Below the pieces are notes generated by a model that was not told the DNA's origin, ran no database searches, and worked only from the letters and a program-made list of their open reading frames with translations. Shown piece by piece: positions 35,836 to 48,042 of a stretch of 64,000 nucleotides of DNA. Location: positions 48,693,321 to 48,757,320 of the forward strand of contig JALGPY010000002.1 of assembly GCA_023055425.1 (NCBI GenBank), in the 5' to 3' direction. The translations under genes and the position numbers were made by a program. How positions within the stretch are numbered: the first letter of the stretch is position 1; the number at the start of each line of letters is the position of its first letter. The DNA comes from Linanthus parryae (taxonomy: Eukaryota > Streptophyta > Magnoliopsida > Ericales > Polemoniaceae).

Positions 35836-37257
35836 GAAGCAATCAAGCCGGAGACGTGAAGCTCGAAAGGATCAGGAAGAAGATTGCAGCATGAGAAGCC
35901 AAAGACTTCAAGATTCACGAGGATGGAAGAATTCGCTACAAGGGAAGGTGGTGTGTACCGCAAAAATGCGCAGAAACCAAAGAAAAGCTAATGCGTGAAG
36001 CACACAACACACCTTATTCTGTTCATCCTGGGGGCGACAAACTCTACAAAGATTTGAAGAAGACTTTTTGGTGGCCCAACATGAAGAAGGAAGTAGCTGA
36101 GTTTGTAGCACGATGCTTAACCTGTCAGATGGTGAAGTTCGAACACAAGAGAATGGGAGGCTTAGTTCAGCCATTGGATGTCCCAGTCTGGAAGTGGGAT
36201 TCCATCTCTATGGATTTCATAACTGCTTTGCCAACGTCGAAGAATGGACTCAATCAGATATGGGTAGTGGTCGATCGATTGACCAAGACAGCAAGGTTCA
36301 TTCCAATGAAGGACGTGTGGAACATGGAGCAAAGAGCTGATGCGTACGTCAAGAATATAGCGAGGTATCATGGGGTTCCAAGCTCGATAATCTCTGACAG
36401 GGACCCTAATTTCCTCTCCCATTTCTGGAAGGCTCTTCAAGAAGCGCTGGGAACCCAACTGAGATTCAGTACAACATTCCACCCAGCCACGGATGGACAA
36501 ACAGAAAGGACCATTCAAACATTAGAGGACATGCTAAGGGCTTGAGTAATGGATTTCCAAGGATCATGGGTTGACAAGTTTCCACTGATAGAGTTCTCTT
36601 ACAACAACAGCTACCACGCCAGCATTGGCATGGCACCCCATGAAGCATTGTATGGGAAAAAGTTCCGAACGCCTCTATGTTGGAGTGACATCAGCGAAAC
36701 AGTGGTGATAGGCCCACAAATGATCGAAGAAATGACAGATCAAGTGCGACTCATCCAGCAACGAATGAAGGCAGCACAAGACAGACAAAAATCCTATGCA
36801 GATCTGAAAAGGAGACCATTAGAATTTCAAGTGGGTGAAAAGGCGTTTCTTAAAGTTTCGCCTACAAAGGGAATAACGAAATTTAATCAGAAAGGGAAGT
36901 TGAGCCAAGTTCAGCGGGCCATACGACATCCTTGAGAAAATTGGAGAAGTTGCATACCGTCTAGACCTACCTTCTAATTTGGGATGTGTACACAATGTCT
37001 TTCACGTATCACAGCTAAAGAAGTATGTACCTGATTCATCCCACGTGCTGGATCCCGAACCAATCGAGTTAGACCCGTCTCTAACATACGAAGAGCATCC
37101 TGTGAAGATCCTAGATACTAAGACGAGAGACACGCGTACAAAGAGCGTTAAGTTGGTCAAATTTTTATGGACGAACCATCAAACGGAAGAAGCTACATGG
37201 GAGGCGGAGGATGACATGAGGAAAAAGTATCCACACCTCTTTATAGAAGTAAACTGA
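35836..37257 (+). pseudogene. Tekay-like integrase and C-terminal chromodomain-like region
   Basis: The frame changes relative to the RT/RH region. The integrase zinc finger (HNTPYSVHPGG to CLTCQ, 35999-36124) and the catalytic core (DSISMDF, SDRDPNF and the E in DGQTER) are recognisable. In-frame TGAs lie near 35891 and at 36543-36545, and a frameshift near 36930 leads into 36979-37257. That last part holds HNVFHVSQLKKY and EEATWEAEDDM, the shortened chromodomain-like tail of Tekay elements, which is thought to guide integration to heterochromatin. Multiple breaks show long decay. Confidence 0.93.
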
Positions 37258-37505
37258 GTTCCGAGGGCGTCACTCCTCTAAGGGGAGAGGAATGTAACCC
37301 TTTAGTTTTCGTGATCTCACTCCTTGTACTTCTCCTGCGTCACATGTATCGAACTAGATATTAATAAAGTTATTGTGTGATCCTGGTATTGACTATTGCG
37401 ATAAATAGAAAATCTTACAGCAGCGGCTACTATAGTGGGGTTAAACATTCCGTGGATTAGTTGAATTAAGCTTCGAGGAAGAAGCTCTGTTTAAGGGGGG
37501 AAGGA
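37258..37505 (+). mobile_element. 3' untranslated region and polypurine tract
   Basis: Non-coding sequence after the polyprotein stop. It ends with the near-palindrome AAGCTTCGAGGAAGAAGCT and the polypurine tract AAGGGGGGAAGGA immediately before TGTAATACCCCG. Confidence 0.8.
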
Positions 37506-40500
37506 TGTAATACCCCGTTTTTATAGGGGGTAATAAGTGACTTTTCATATAGTTTATATGTTAATTACATAGCGAAAGGGGAAGTAGTTGTCATTTCGAA
37601 TAGTATTTGCTAGTCAAGATTGGGGGTAGAAATTGTAGTTTGAAGAAGCTATAAACCCTAGTGAGCAATTTGATATAAGGTAATTAAATAATGATAATAA
37701 TAATAATAATAAAAAAGGGGGGAGGAACAGACCCCTATACGGGGTGAGTCTCCCCAAGCCCTCTTCCCTTCTCCTCCCTCTTCTTATACTGCTTCCCCTC
37801 TTTCTGCTCACCCCCATCGCCTGACACCACCCCCAACGCCAGCACCATCCCCGACACCACCATCCCACCCTCCATCTCTCCCTCTCTGCCTCCTTCTCCC
37901 TCGGTCGAACAGAAAAGAGAGAGAGCCAGCGCAGCAGCAGTGGCCTTCAGCCACTGCAACAACCGCCGCCGGAAAAACCCGACGGGGAAAATCCACGCCG
38001 CCATCACCACCTCCATCTCCACAGCCTCCGTCACGACCTCTCTCTCCCTCTATCTCTCTCCCTCTCCCTTGTTTTGCCCGACGAAAAGCAGAGGAAGCAG
38101 CAGCAGCGGCAAAGCCGCTGCCTCCCCTGTCGGTGACGGAACCGCCGACATCACCTCCTCCACCACCTATTCTCTGTCTCTCCCCTAAGTCTCCCTCCTC
38201 TCCTCCCTTCCTCGCGACCAAGAGAGGATCGCAGCAGCAGAAGCAACAACTTCGTCAAGTCACCGCCGCTAATCGCCGGACCTCCATTTTTGCCGGCAAA
38301 GCTCCAAGCCCGGCAAAATTAGCAACACCCATCCCTTAGGATTGCTTCCCATAGCCTCCGGGAGGTACGAGGAGACTCGCAGCACGCTCGAACCTAGCCC
38401 AGTTCACCGGAATCATCACGAGCAAACATCACCGCCGACCCATTCGACGACAAGCTCGAATCGGTACGTTTCTCGACCATTTTCAGAAATCTTCGGCTTG
38501 GGTAAACTCTAAATCCTCTAATTAGTCGTTTTATGCAATCAGAATCGCTATTTGAGCATTGAATCCATGCTTATATTGATCGATTTGATAGTTTACGTAT
38601 AGGGGGTGAAAGTGTATTTTTTTATAAACTGGGTGTAAGTAGAGAGGGGTACTTTGTGCACAATCTGAAAATATGTGGCTATGTATTGTGGCATCTGAAA
38701 CTATTAATATTGGAAGGAGGGGTTAATGTTGTCTTTTAAGGGAAAGTAATTTACATAAGTATGTATATATATGTATGTATATATGTGAAATTAAAGATAG
38801 GGAATTTAGATTTAAAGTTAATTTCTAAACTTCTAATTATTATTTAGGTGTAAAATTTTACAATAAGTAGTTATTATAAAATGCAATAGAGTTGTTTAAT
38901 ACATTGAGCCTAATTATAATCAATATCGTCTTTACCTAATTAGTTAACCTCAAAATATTGTAAGTTGATATTTTAAATAAATTGATTATCTAAATATCGT
39001 CTAAGGGTAAAATAGGTTACGAAGTAATTTGAGAAATATTTATTAATAGTTTATTTAACTAATATCTTTATCTAAAATTTGAAATAATTATTTCTCATAC
39101 TTATAAGTATATATTATATCATACTTGTTTCTTAATAAATATTTTATGATGTCATCTCCTCAACAAGTTAGTATATAGTCTTTTATTTCACTATTAAGAA
39201 TATATCCTCAACAGTTAATTTCATTAACTAAATAATTTCTTTGCTATAAATAATTTATTCTAGAAAAGTTAAATATAATTGTTAAAATATTGAGAATAAA
39301 TTGTGGTTCTTTATAATAAAGTCTAAACTAATGTTTTCCGATTGTAAGATTTATACTTAGGAAAATTCTAAAAAGTAAATATATTATTTTCTCACTATTT
39401 AAAGTGAAAGTGTAACATTTGTGAAATTGAATAGTAATATTAGATAATTATAATTTAAGGGTATGATTATTTTAAACTAAGCACACTCTTGACAATTATA
39501 ACCACAAAGGAAGACTTAGGCGCCGTATTAAATTAAATTGGACTTTCTCACGTCGTTACTTGCATATTACGTGATAGTCAGACTCTCTATTAATTAGAAA
39601 ATTATAAATTTGTAGGTGACGAATTTGTAGACGAGGGCTACGTCTACCTGTAAGAGCTTACGTGCTATTTGCCGTATTATTGAGGTAAGTAAATATGCCA
39701 AGTCTAGCGTGCCTAGCTTCTTTCGTGTCGAAATGTGATTTTATAATTTGTCTCAAAATATGTTTTATGACTTGCAAGCTTTACTTGAGATTGATTATGT
39801 TTTGAGATGAATGTTTTGAGAATGTCACACGAGAATAATAATTCATTGATGATGTAAAGTGGAAAGAGTTGTGCAGGGATCGTTATATTATTTCTAGATT
39901 GGTCGTGTTGACTTCGTTCACTCGACCCGTATTATTTTAACCCGGTCGCAACCTGCCGGGTCGCTCCATGTACTCACCTCTCTGGCCGCGAGGAGTCTTA
40001 GGGGGGTGCCGGCACTTAAGGTCTTGGTAGCTTAGTGAAAGTAGATCTTCCCCGTATCAACAAGTTAATAATATAAAGTTATTTGAGAAAGATACTTTTA
40101 TGAAAGGAAAGAAGAGATAGATTGGGAATGATATTCCCCGTTTGAGATACAAGAGAAGGATTGAGATGCAAAGTAACAAGAAAGAGAATTTCATATGTGT
40201 TCCAGTATTCATACTTTATTCTTCAAGCATTTACTCGGTATTGTTCATTCTCATTTATACTTGTTTTTTAAAAGATATGCCTCGTAATCTGTTTACAAGC
40301 TTGGGTGTTTACTTACTCAGCATTTCATTGCTGACTTTAGAAAAACTGCGGTTCCTGTTTTTTTCCCACCGCAGGTCTAGATGACGAAGGCTTGGCTTAG
40401 CTCGGGGGACGCATACTCACCTAGTATTATCAGTACTTCTAGTAATTCGGACTCCTAGACGGTTTGAAGATTTTGTGTAATAATATTTTAAGACAATGTT

Positions 40501-40631
40501 TAAGACCGTTGGGCTATGTAATGTATAATTATGGCAGTGTTTGTTCTTGATTTCCGCCATTTCATATTGAGTAGCACCCTCCCGGGCTCTCCGGTCCGGA
40601 ACGGAAGGTCTGGGAATCATGGGGTGTTATA
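37506..40631 (+). mobile_element. 3' LTR of the Tekay-like element, 3.1 kb
   Basis: Starts TGTAATACCCCG and ends CATGGGGTGTTATA. Its first kilobase is a C-rich leader (37740-38340) whose open frames on both strands are compositional artefacts. It shares ordered blocks with LTR X, including GGGGGTGCCGGCACTTAAGG near 40005. Its own 5' partner is not in place, because the 5' side of the element was replaced. It is joined on the right to a truncated Sirevirus. Confidence 0.85.
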
Positions 40632-42022
40632 CTGAGTATGACTCAAAGTTCTGCACTTGGTCTAACAGCCTTTTGAGGCAATGATTTGTTTTTTTGCAGG
40701 ATGTCACCAAGGCCTTAAAAGATCATAAATGGATATTAGACAGTGGATGTTCCAGACATATGAGTGGAAAGAAGTCTCTCTTCACTGAACTTACAGTAAA
40801 ATCTGGAGGAACAATCACACTTGGTGACAAAGCAAAATGCAATATCATTGGTATAGGTAGTATTGGTAATGGTTCTATTAATTCTATATCTGATGTTTAT
40901 CTGGTAGATGGACTTAAGTATAATCTGCTTAGTATCTCTCTGTTATGTGATAAAGGTTATAAGGCTATTTTTGACAAGGAGAAATGTGTGGTGCAAGATG
41001 AGAAATCTGGTGATTGCATATTCACTGCTCCTAGATCATATAATCTATATGCTATGAGTACTAACAGTGTTGCAGGTGACAAGCTAAAATCCCTCAAGGC
41101 CTTGAAGGAAGATTCAAAGCTTTGGCATAGAAAACTTGGGCACATTAGTATACACACCTTGAATAAACTCATCTCTAAGGACTTGGTAAGAGGTTTACCA
41201 TCACAGAATATTTCAGATGATGAGGTTTGCAAGGCATGTGTACAAGGTAAGCAAACCAGAAGCTCATTCAAGACAAAGAACTTTGTAAGTACTTCTAGAC
41301 CCTTAGAATTGCTGCATATGGACTTGTGTGGCCCTATGAGAGTTCATACCCCAAAAGGTAAGAGGTATATGCTTGTTATCATTGATGATTATTCTAGATT
41401 CACTTGGGTGATGTTTATTAGAGACAAAACTGAAGCTTTATCTGAATTTTCTAGACTGGGCAAAGAGCTTCAAACTTTGAAAAATTTACCTGTTGCATCT
41501 ATTAGAAGTGATCATGGTAGGGAGTTTGATCGACTTGACTTTGATTTGTTTTGTGCAAAGCATGGCATTTCACACAACTTTTCTGCACCTAGAACTCCAC
41601 AGAAAAATGGAGTAGTTGAAAGAAAAAATAGGACACTTGAGGATATGTCCAGAACCATGCTTCTTGAAAGTAATTTTCCAAAGTTCTTATGGGCAGAAGC
41701 TGTTAACACTGCCAATTATGTGCTGAATAGATGCTTGATTAGACCTATTTTGAAAAATACCCCCTATGAACTGTTTAAAGGTAGAAAGCCTACTGTTTCT
41801 TATTTCAAACCTTTTGGTTGTATCTGTTTTGTGCATAATAATGGTAGAGACAATCTTGCTAAGTTTGATGCTAGAAGTGATGAAGGTGTATTTCTTGGAT
41901 ATTCTCAAACTAGCAAAGCCTATAGAGTTTATAATAGAAAAACCAAGATTGTGGAAGAGAGTATTTATATAATCTTTGATGAAAGTACTAAGGATTCTCT
42001 GAGTGAAATTTTGCAGATCTAG
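40632..42022 (+). pseudogene. Sirevirus (Ty1-copia) protease-integrase region, 5' truncated
   Basis: The open frame begins near 40694. It contains the protease motif ILDSGCSRHM (about 40733-40762), the gag-pre-integrase motif LWHRKLGHIS with CKACVQGKQTRSSF (41120-41270), and the integrase core with HMDLCGP, IRSDHGREF and PQKNGVVERKN (41310-41635). Then comes the post-integrase region with VFLGYS. Gag, primer site and 5' LTR are missing. The left junction abuts the Tekay LTR end. A 1-nt frameshift near 42017 leads into the next frame. Confidence 0.95.
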
Positions 42023-43893
42023 ATTTGAACAAGCATGAATCAAATGATGATGCTGTGAAAGAAGAAAAAGGCAAAACTAATATGCAGAATCAATCAGCAG
42101 AATCTCAAGGCCCTGAACCTCCTGCAGAACCAAAATCTCAAAGCCTTGAGACAGAAGCTGAAACTTTCTATGATGCTCCCTCTACTGTTTCAAGAACTCA
42201 AAGCCTTGAAGGAGAATATTCCTGGGTACCAAGAAAGAAGTTTAAGTACCTTGCAGACCATCCAGCTGATAACATTATATCAGATCCATCAACTGGAACT
42301 CAGACAAGAGGACAGTTGAAGAACTTGGGTGCTTTTAGTGCTTTTGTATCTTTGATTGAGCCTAAAAATACCAAGGAAGCACTAGAAGATGCAGACTGGA
42401 TCATTGCAATACAGAGTGAGCTGAATGAGTTTGAAAGGAACAAAGTATGGAATCTGGTTCCCAAACCTAAAGAGAAATGAGTTATTGGAACCAGATGGGT
42501 ATTCAGAAACAAGCTTGATGAGAATGGCAAAGTGGTAAGAAATAAAGCCAGACTGGTAGCTCAAGGATATAATTAGGAAGAAGGTATAGATTATGAGAAG
42601 ACTTTTGCTCCTGTTTCCAGGTTAGAAGCTATTAGAATACTTCTTGCAATTGCATCTCACAATCACATAAAGCTTTATCAAATGGATGTTAAATGTGCTT
42701 TTCTGAATGGATATTTACAAGAAGATGTTTTTGTAGCACAACCACCTGGTTTTGAAGATGAAAACTTTCCTGATCATGTTTATAAACAAGAAAAAGCTCT
42801 TTATGGTTTAAAACAAGCTCCAAGGGCTTTGTATGACAGACTTTCAAAATTTCTACTTGAAAATAATTTCAAAAGAGGCCTAGTTGACAAAACTCTTTTC
42901 ATTAAACACCATAAAAGTGATTTGTTAGTAGTTCAGATTTATGTAGATGATATTTTATTTGGTGCTACTAATGATACTCTTTTAAAAGAGTTTTCTAGTC
43001 TGATGTGCAGGGAGTTTGAGATGAGCTTAATGGGTGAACTGAATTTCTTTCTTGGACTTCATATCTTACAAATGAAGAAAGGAACTTTTGTACATCAAGG
43101 AAAGTATACCAAGGACTTATTGAATAAGTACAATATGTCAAAATCCAAGGGGCTTAAGACCCCTATGAGTTCATCACTCTCTTTAGACAAAGATTCAAAT
43201 GGTAAGAGTGTGAATCAAAAGGAATACAGAGGTATGATTGGATCACTGTTGTATTTAACTGCTAGTAGACCTGATATTATGTTCAGTGTATTTATGTGTG
43301 CTAGATTCCAAGCAGATCCGAAGGAAAGTCATTTAACTGCACTCAAAAGAATTTTTAGATATTTGAATGGAACCAGAGACTTAGGGCTTTTGTATCCAAG
43401 AAGATCCAATTTTATGTTGAGTGGCTATTCAGATGCAGATTTTGCAGGATATAAAGTAGACAGGAAAAGTACTTCTGGATGCTGTCAATTTTTTGGATCT
43501 TCATTGATCAGTTGGCATTCCAAAAAGCAAAACTCTGTAGCATTATCAACTGCAGAAGCTGAATATATTGCAGCTGGTGCTTGCTGTTCACAAGTGTTAT
43601 GGATTGCTCAGCAACTTAGAGATCTTGGCTACAATTTCAGAAATGTGCCTATTCATTGTGACAACAGAAGTGCTATTTCAATCTCTAAGAATCCAGTTCA
43701 ACACTCAAGGACTAAGCACATAGATGTGAGACATAACTTCCTTAGAGATCATGCAGAACAAGGTGATGTTGTTTTAAATTTTATTTCTACTTCAATGCAG
43801 ATTGCTGATATTTTCACTAAACATTTGCCAGATGATAGGTTTTCATCTCTAAGGTTTGAATTGGGGATGTTAAACAAGGATGCATTGGTTTAG
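42023..43893 (+). pseudogene. Sirevirus reverse transcriptase-RNase H region
   Basis: In one frame with two stops: TGA at 42478-42480 and TAG at 42574-42576. RT motifs are KTFAPVSRLEAIR (42598), MDVKCAFLNG (42682) and the catalytic YVDDILFG (42940-42963). RNase H motifs are YSDADFAG (43427) and STAEAEYIA (43549), with the C-terminal ADIFTKHLP (43804). It is followed by TAGGGGGAGTATT, an internal polypurine-like tract. Apart from the stops the region is well preserved. Confidence 0.95.
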
Positions 43894-44344
43894 GGGGAGT
43901 ATTAGTACTTTTATGTGATTATGTGCTGAAATCTCAAAGCCTTGAGATTATACTTTCTGAAGCCTTGAAAGTATAGCTCAAAGCTTTGAAGTTTCTCAAA
44001 CTGCAGAAAATCTCAAGGCCTTGAGATTGTTCTTCAGGTCTTGATAATATTTGTAATTTTTTTTAGAAAAATGGATCATCAAATATTATATCTGATCTTT
44101 TTAGATAACTGTATAATATTTGAATTACTCGGAGAATTTTCTAAAATATCCCAAGAATATTTTTTTCAAGATTCTATTTTGGATGTTGATATAGCAGAGT
44201 CCTTTTATGACTCATCCTTTTCAACCTACTTAAGCTGAAAGTCAGGGCTTTTTCTTCTCATTCTCTCTCAATTCTCTACGACTCTACTCTCTCTCTCTCA
44301 GTTTCTCTCAATCACAATCTCTTCTCAAAACCCTAAATCCCAAA
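43894..44344 (+). mobile_element. Sirevirus spacer with palindromes
   Basis: Non-coding link between pol and the third ORF. It holds two strong copies of the CTCAARGCCTTGAG palindrome (43933-43946, 44012-44025) and weaker ones (near 43959 and 43978), followed by a CT-rich leader before the ATG at 44345. Confidence 0.8.
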
Positions 44345-46114
44345 ATGGAGCGCAAATCAGCCAGAATTCAGCAACAGGGAAAGCCCTCTGGCAGATCCAA
44401 GAAGAGAGCAAATAAGAAGGAGAAGATAGTGATTTCTGATTCAGATTCATAAAACACTCAGAGCTTGCATGAGGACACTCCTCCTGCAAAGAAGTCCAGA
44501 ACAGAGAAGGGAGATGAAGGCTCAAGCATTGATCCACAACAGGAGACACAGGGTGGTGATCAACATAGGTCAGAGAAGAAGAAAGGGGGAGAAAATAAAA
44601 ATACTGGTGAAGAGGAAAAAGGGGAAATCTACTCAAGAAAGCAAGAAGAAACCATCTGAAGGAGAACAAGAAAAGACCAAACCCTCAGAGAAGAAAAATA
44701 GGGTTAAGCAGGTTGCTGCTGCAACCAAGAAAGGTTATCAAGGTAAGAATGTACTTCCTACATAATGGTTTGTTAGTTCTAGGTTAGAACTGTATGGATG
44801 CAAGGTTATGCTTCATCTAAGGTAGCTTTCTGTAGTATGGTTTCTGAAGAATTGTTGGATAAATTGGATATAGACTGCTTGAGAAAGTTAAGAGAAACTG
44901 CTGTTTGGAAGGTGTTAAATCCTAGTTCAAAGGCCTATCCTAGGTTAACTAGGTTGTTTTATTTGAATTTGGTTTCTGAAGGTGATGATAAAATGGTGTT
45001 AACTTCAAAAGTGGCTGGAGTGGATTTGAGGTTAGATCATAAGACTTTTGCCAAAGTCTTGGGAATTCCTAGGAAATACAATGTTGGAGATTAACCTGAT
45101 AGGAAGGAGTGTCTGGATAAGGCAAAGGAGATGTTTTTTATTGAAGGTGTACCCTCTGATCCAAAGCAGTTGACACACTCTGTGCTCAACTGTGAAGCCA
45201 AAATCCTATTTACAATTCTGATGAGAAGTGTAGTTCCTAGGGAGAACTCAAGGGAGTTAGTGACTGATAAGGTTCTTATTTTGATGTATCAGATATCTCA
45301 AGGGTTTGAGATAGACTTGCCAACAGTTGTTATGGAGCATATGATTTATTGTGCAACCAGGACTAGAAACCATCCTCTTCCATATGCCAACATGTTACCT
45401 CTTTTATTTGAATACTTTGATGTACCTGTGAAAGGAGAGGAAAAGATTACTGGAGGATTTGGGTTGATTGATGAGACTGCACTTCAGAGGATTGGGGTAG
45501 TTCAGACTGGGAAAGGACATTGGAAGTTTTATTCAGATTCGTCAAAGGAGGAACTTGCAGAGAAGGAGTTTGTGAAGCCTAAGGGGACTACATCAGAGAA
45601 AATACAAGCCAATGAGGATTACTCTTTGTTGGTTTAGAAGTTAGAAGATCAGCAGGTTAAGATTGAAGATCTCAGACAAAGGTTATTTGACCTGTCAGCT
45701 AAATTCAACCAGTTCAAGGGCTTGATGAATGTTATGAGTGGAAAGCTGGATGTTGTCATTAAGGGTTTGAATTTGGAGATGATACCTTCTGCTACTAGTC
45801 ATGACACTAGTGTGGATTCAGATGAAAGGCTGTGAGATTTTCTGAAGAAGAAAAAGAAGCCTATTCCAGTGGTGCTTACTTCAAAATATTTGTATGAACA
45901 AACTGATGAAGAAGATGCTGGTGAAGACACAGGTGTTGATGCAGCTACAGAGGGGGATTCAGTACAGGCTAAGAAGAAAGTGGATGAGATAATTCAAGAG
46001 GTTGTTGTAGAAGTGGAAGCTGAACAAGAAGGTAATCAGTCTGCTGAAGATGCTGCAAGTGAAGAAGAAGTTGGAGAAGGCTCAGAGAAAGGCCAGACAT
46101 CAAAGAAGAAGTGA
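44345..46114 (+). pseudogene. Sirevirus third ORF (env-like position; 'putative plant transposon protein' type)
   Basis: The ATG at 44345 begins a lysine-rich, charged N-terminal region with a TAA at 44450-44452 and a frameshift near 44650. From 44798 one frame runs to 46114 with stops at 45092-45094, 45635-45637 and near 45833. The conserved globular part (44825-45540) resembles the plant transposon-protein domain seen downstream of pol in Sireviruses (SMVSEELLDKLDIDCL, SKAYPRLTRLFY, KVLGIPRKYN, LPYANMLPLLFEYF). A probable coiled coil follows (45640-45760), then an acidic tail. No signal peptide or clear membrane anchor was seen. Function is unknown. Confidence 0.75.
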
Positions 46115-46539
46115 AGATCAGAGATTGCCAAAGCCTTGACCTTCTATTTCTTTCTCTTCCTCTTTTCTGTTCTCAAGGCCTTGACTTTTTAGCAATAATT
46201 TTGTTTAAGTTTTTTTTTAAGACTCTGAGTAATGGTCCAACATTTCTTCATCCTTATTTGATGAAAGTCAAAAAGGGGGAGAAATTATGTATTTTTGTGT
46301 TTGCAGTATATGATTAATAATAATAATAATAATAATTAGTTGTTTTGGTTTAATCAGTTGTGGTTTAATCAGTTGTGTTATTATATTACTGTGGTTTTAT
46401 GTAAATCAGTGGTCATATGTAAAATCTATCTGGTATTATTGTCTATTGTATCTGCATTTTGTGGTTATCTAATTTTAAATCTGAGTGGCAGGAAAATCTA
46501 TACAAGACTGTAGGTTTTGTCTTTCATGTAGGGGGAGAT
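46115..46539 (+). mobile_element. Sirevirus 3' internal region with polypurine tracts
   Basis: Contains AAAAAGGGGGAGAAAT (about 46270) and, next to the LTR, GTAGGGGGAGAT (46528-46539). Multiple polypurine-like tracts upstream of the 3' LTR are typical of Sireviruses. A (TAA)n run lies at 46315-46336. Confidence 0.8.
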
Positions 46540-48042
46540 TGTTGATTCAAAGACCCTTGAATGTGTTTTGGATGGTAAATGTTTTGAGTGATGAAAGACA
46601 AAGACAAAGACATAAGCAGCAAAATATTTCAGTTACTCCAAGGCCTTGAGATACTGACAAAACTTCAAAGCCTTGAGAGTTGTTTTATTCTGCTACATGT
46701 TCTAACAGTTCTGTGTTGCAGATTGGATATATGATCATACAGATCAAGGATTTACTGCATATACTTATAGTTTACACTATTTACACATCTAACACAATTG
46801 CAGATGATCAAAACAGGAAGAATCAAAGTTATCTGGGTTTAACTTTGAATATCTGTGAAGCAGGTTCAGAGCTCCAAGGCCTTGAGATGTGCCTTGAGTT
46901 GCTGACAGTTTTTACAGAACTAAGTTGATTCTTTCTTGAAGGTTGTGATTCATATTGTGATTATTCATTGAATTCTAAGATTCTTAAACTTGTTTTCATG
47001 ATTTATATGTATTAGAAGTTATACAGGTTAATGTTCTAATCTTTTAACCAGATTTATTAGAAAATGGATAACCAAACAGTCATAGCACTATTATCTTTTT
47101 GGATTTTGTTGTTGCTGTGTTTCAATGCTGTTGCAGGGCTGTTAAACGTGCAAGAGCAATCTCAACAAACTCCAACGTATATCCACTTAGATCTGTTTGA
47201 ATTTCAGTTGAAAAGAGAAAGAGGATTTGTAGGAACTAAGATCCTAAAATCTCTCAATCAGTTGCAGCTATGGATAAAAGAGTCTGGTTTGAATTTTGAA
47301 GATAGAGAGGCTTGCAGAATACTCAGAAAGGTGTGACAAATTCGTGGGAGATCATTCATTCAAACACACAAGAATTCAAGATTCAATCCAGATTCCAGAA
47401 GATCAAATCAATCCAGTTTCCAGAAGAACACATCCAGGCTTCAACAGCTTATTTCTTCTACTGTGTTCTTCACTTGTACTTTAATCTGTGTATCTTTTGA
47501 TTATCTTAAACCTCACTTAACCTAGTGTTTGGTTGTTCAAGTGAACAACAAGAGGTTCTTGTTAGCTCAACAGTTAGTAGCTGGAACTAGATAGGTTTGG
47601 AACCACAAGCTATATAGGTGTAAGGTAAATCACTTAGACTTGAAGATCTAGGGTTGTTTATGTTTGAGTAATAAGAAGTGTTCGCCCAATCCTGGTGGGA
47701 TTAGATTCCTCAGGTAGAGATTAGGTCCATTGGGACTGAACTCTGTAAATTGCTTTGTGTTCTTTACTTTACAGTTTGTTTTTTATCTGCTGCATACAAC
47801 TCAAATCGAACTAGGGTTCATAAGCTATTCAGAATTGATTATAGTTCAAGGCCTTGAAGCTTTCTATTTTGCCTTTGGAAGTTTCAGACAGTTTACTAAA
47901 ATCTCAAGGCCTTGAGATTTGAGTTTCACACAAAGTTATCCTGTTAAACTTTGAGTTTTGCAAAAAGTTTACATACTCTATTCAACCCCCCCCCCTTCTA
48001 GAGTATTTAGGTCCTGTATTTAGTCTACATTACACACTTTCA
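46540..48042 (+). mobile_element. Sirevirus 3' LTR, 1.5 kb
   Basis: Starts TGTTGATTCAAAG directly after the polypurine tract and ends ACACACTTTCA. It joins LTR X' at GACGTTTTGTTGC, a site continuous in LTR X (GACATTTTGTTGC, 18206), which fixes the right boundary. Contains five CTCAAGGCCTTGAG-type palindromes. A short frame starting at 47064 has a hydrophobic start, but I do not regard it as a gene. Confidence 0.85.

Noticed and set aside
37614..38339. Several overlapping GC-rich frames on both strands
   Set aside because: They lie in the leader of the 3.1-kb Tekay LTR. Frames are open in many phases because of CT/CCG-rich composition, not coding.
47064..47336. 90-codon frame with hydrophobic start in the Sirevirus LTR
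   Set aside because: It lies wholly within the LTR with no known Sirevirus protein there. The hydrophobic start is likely chance.
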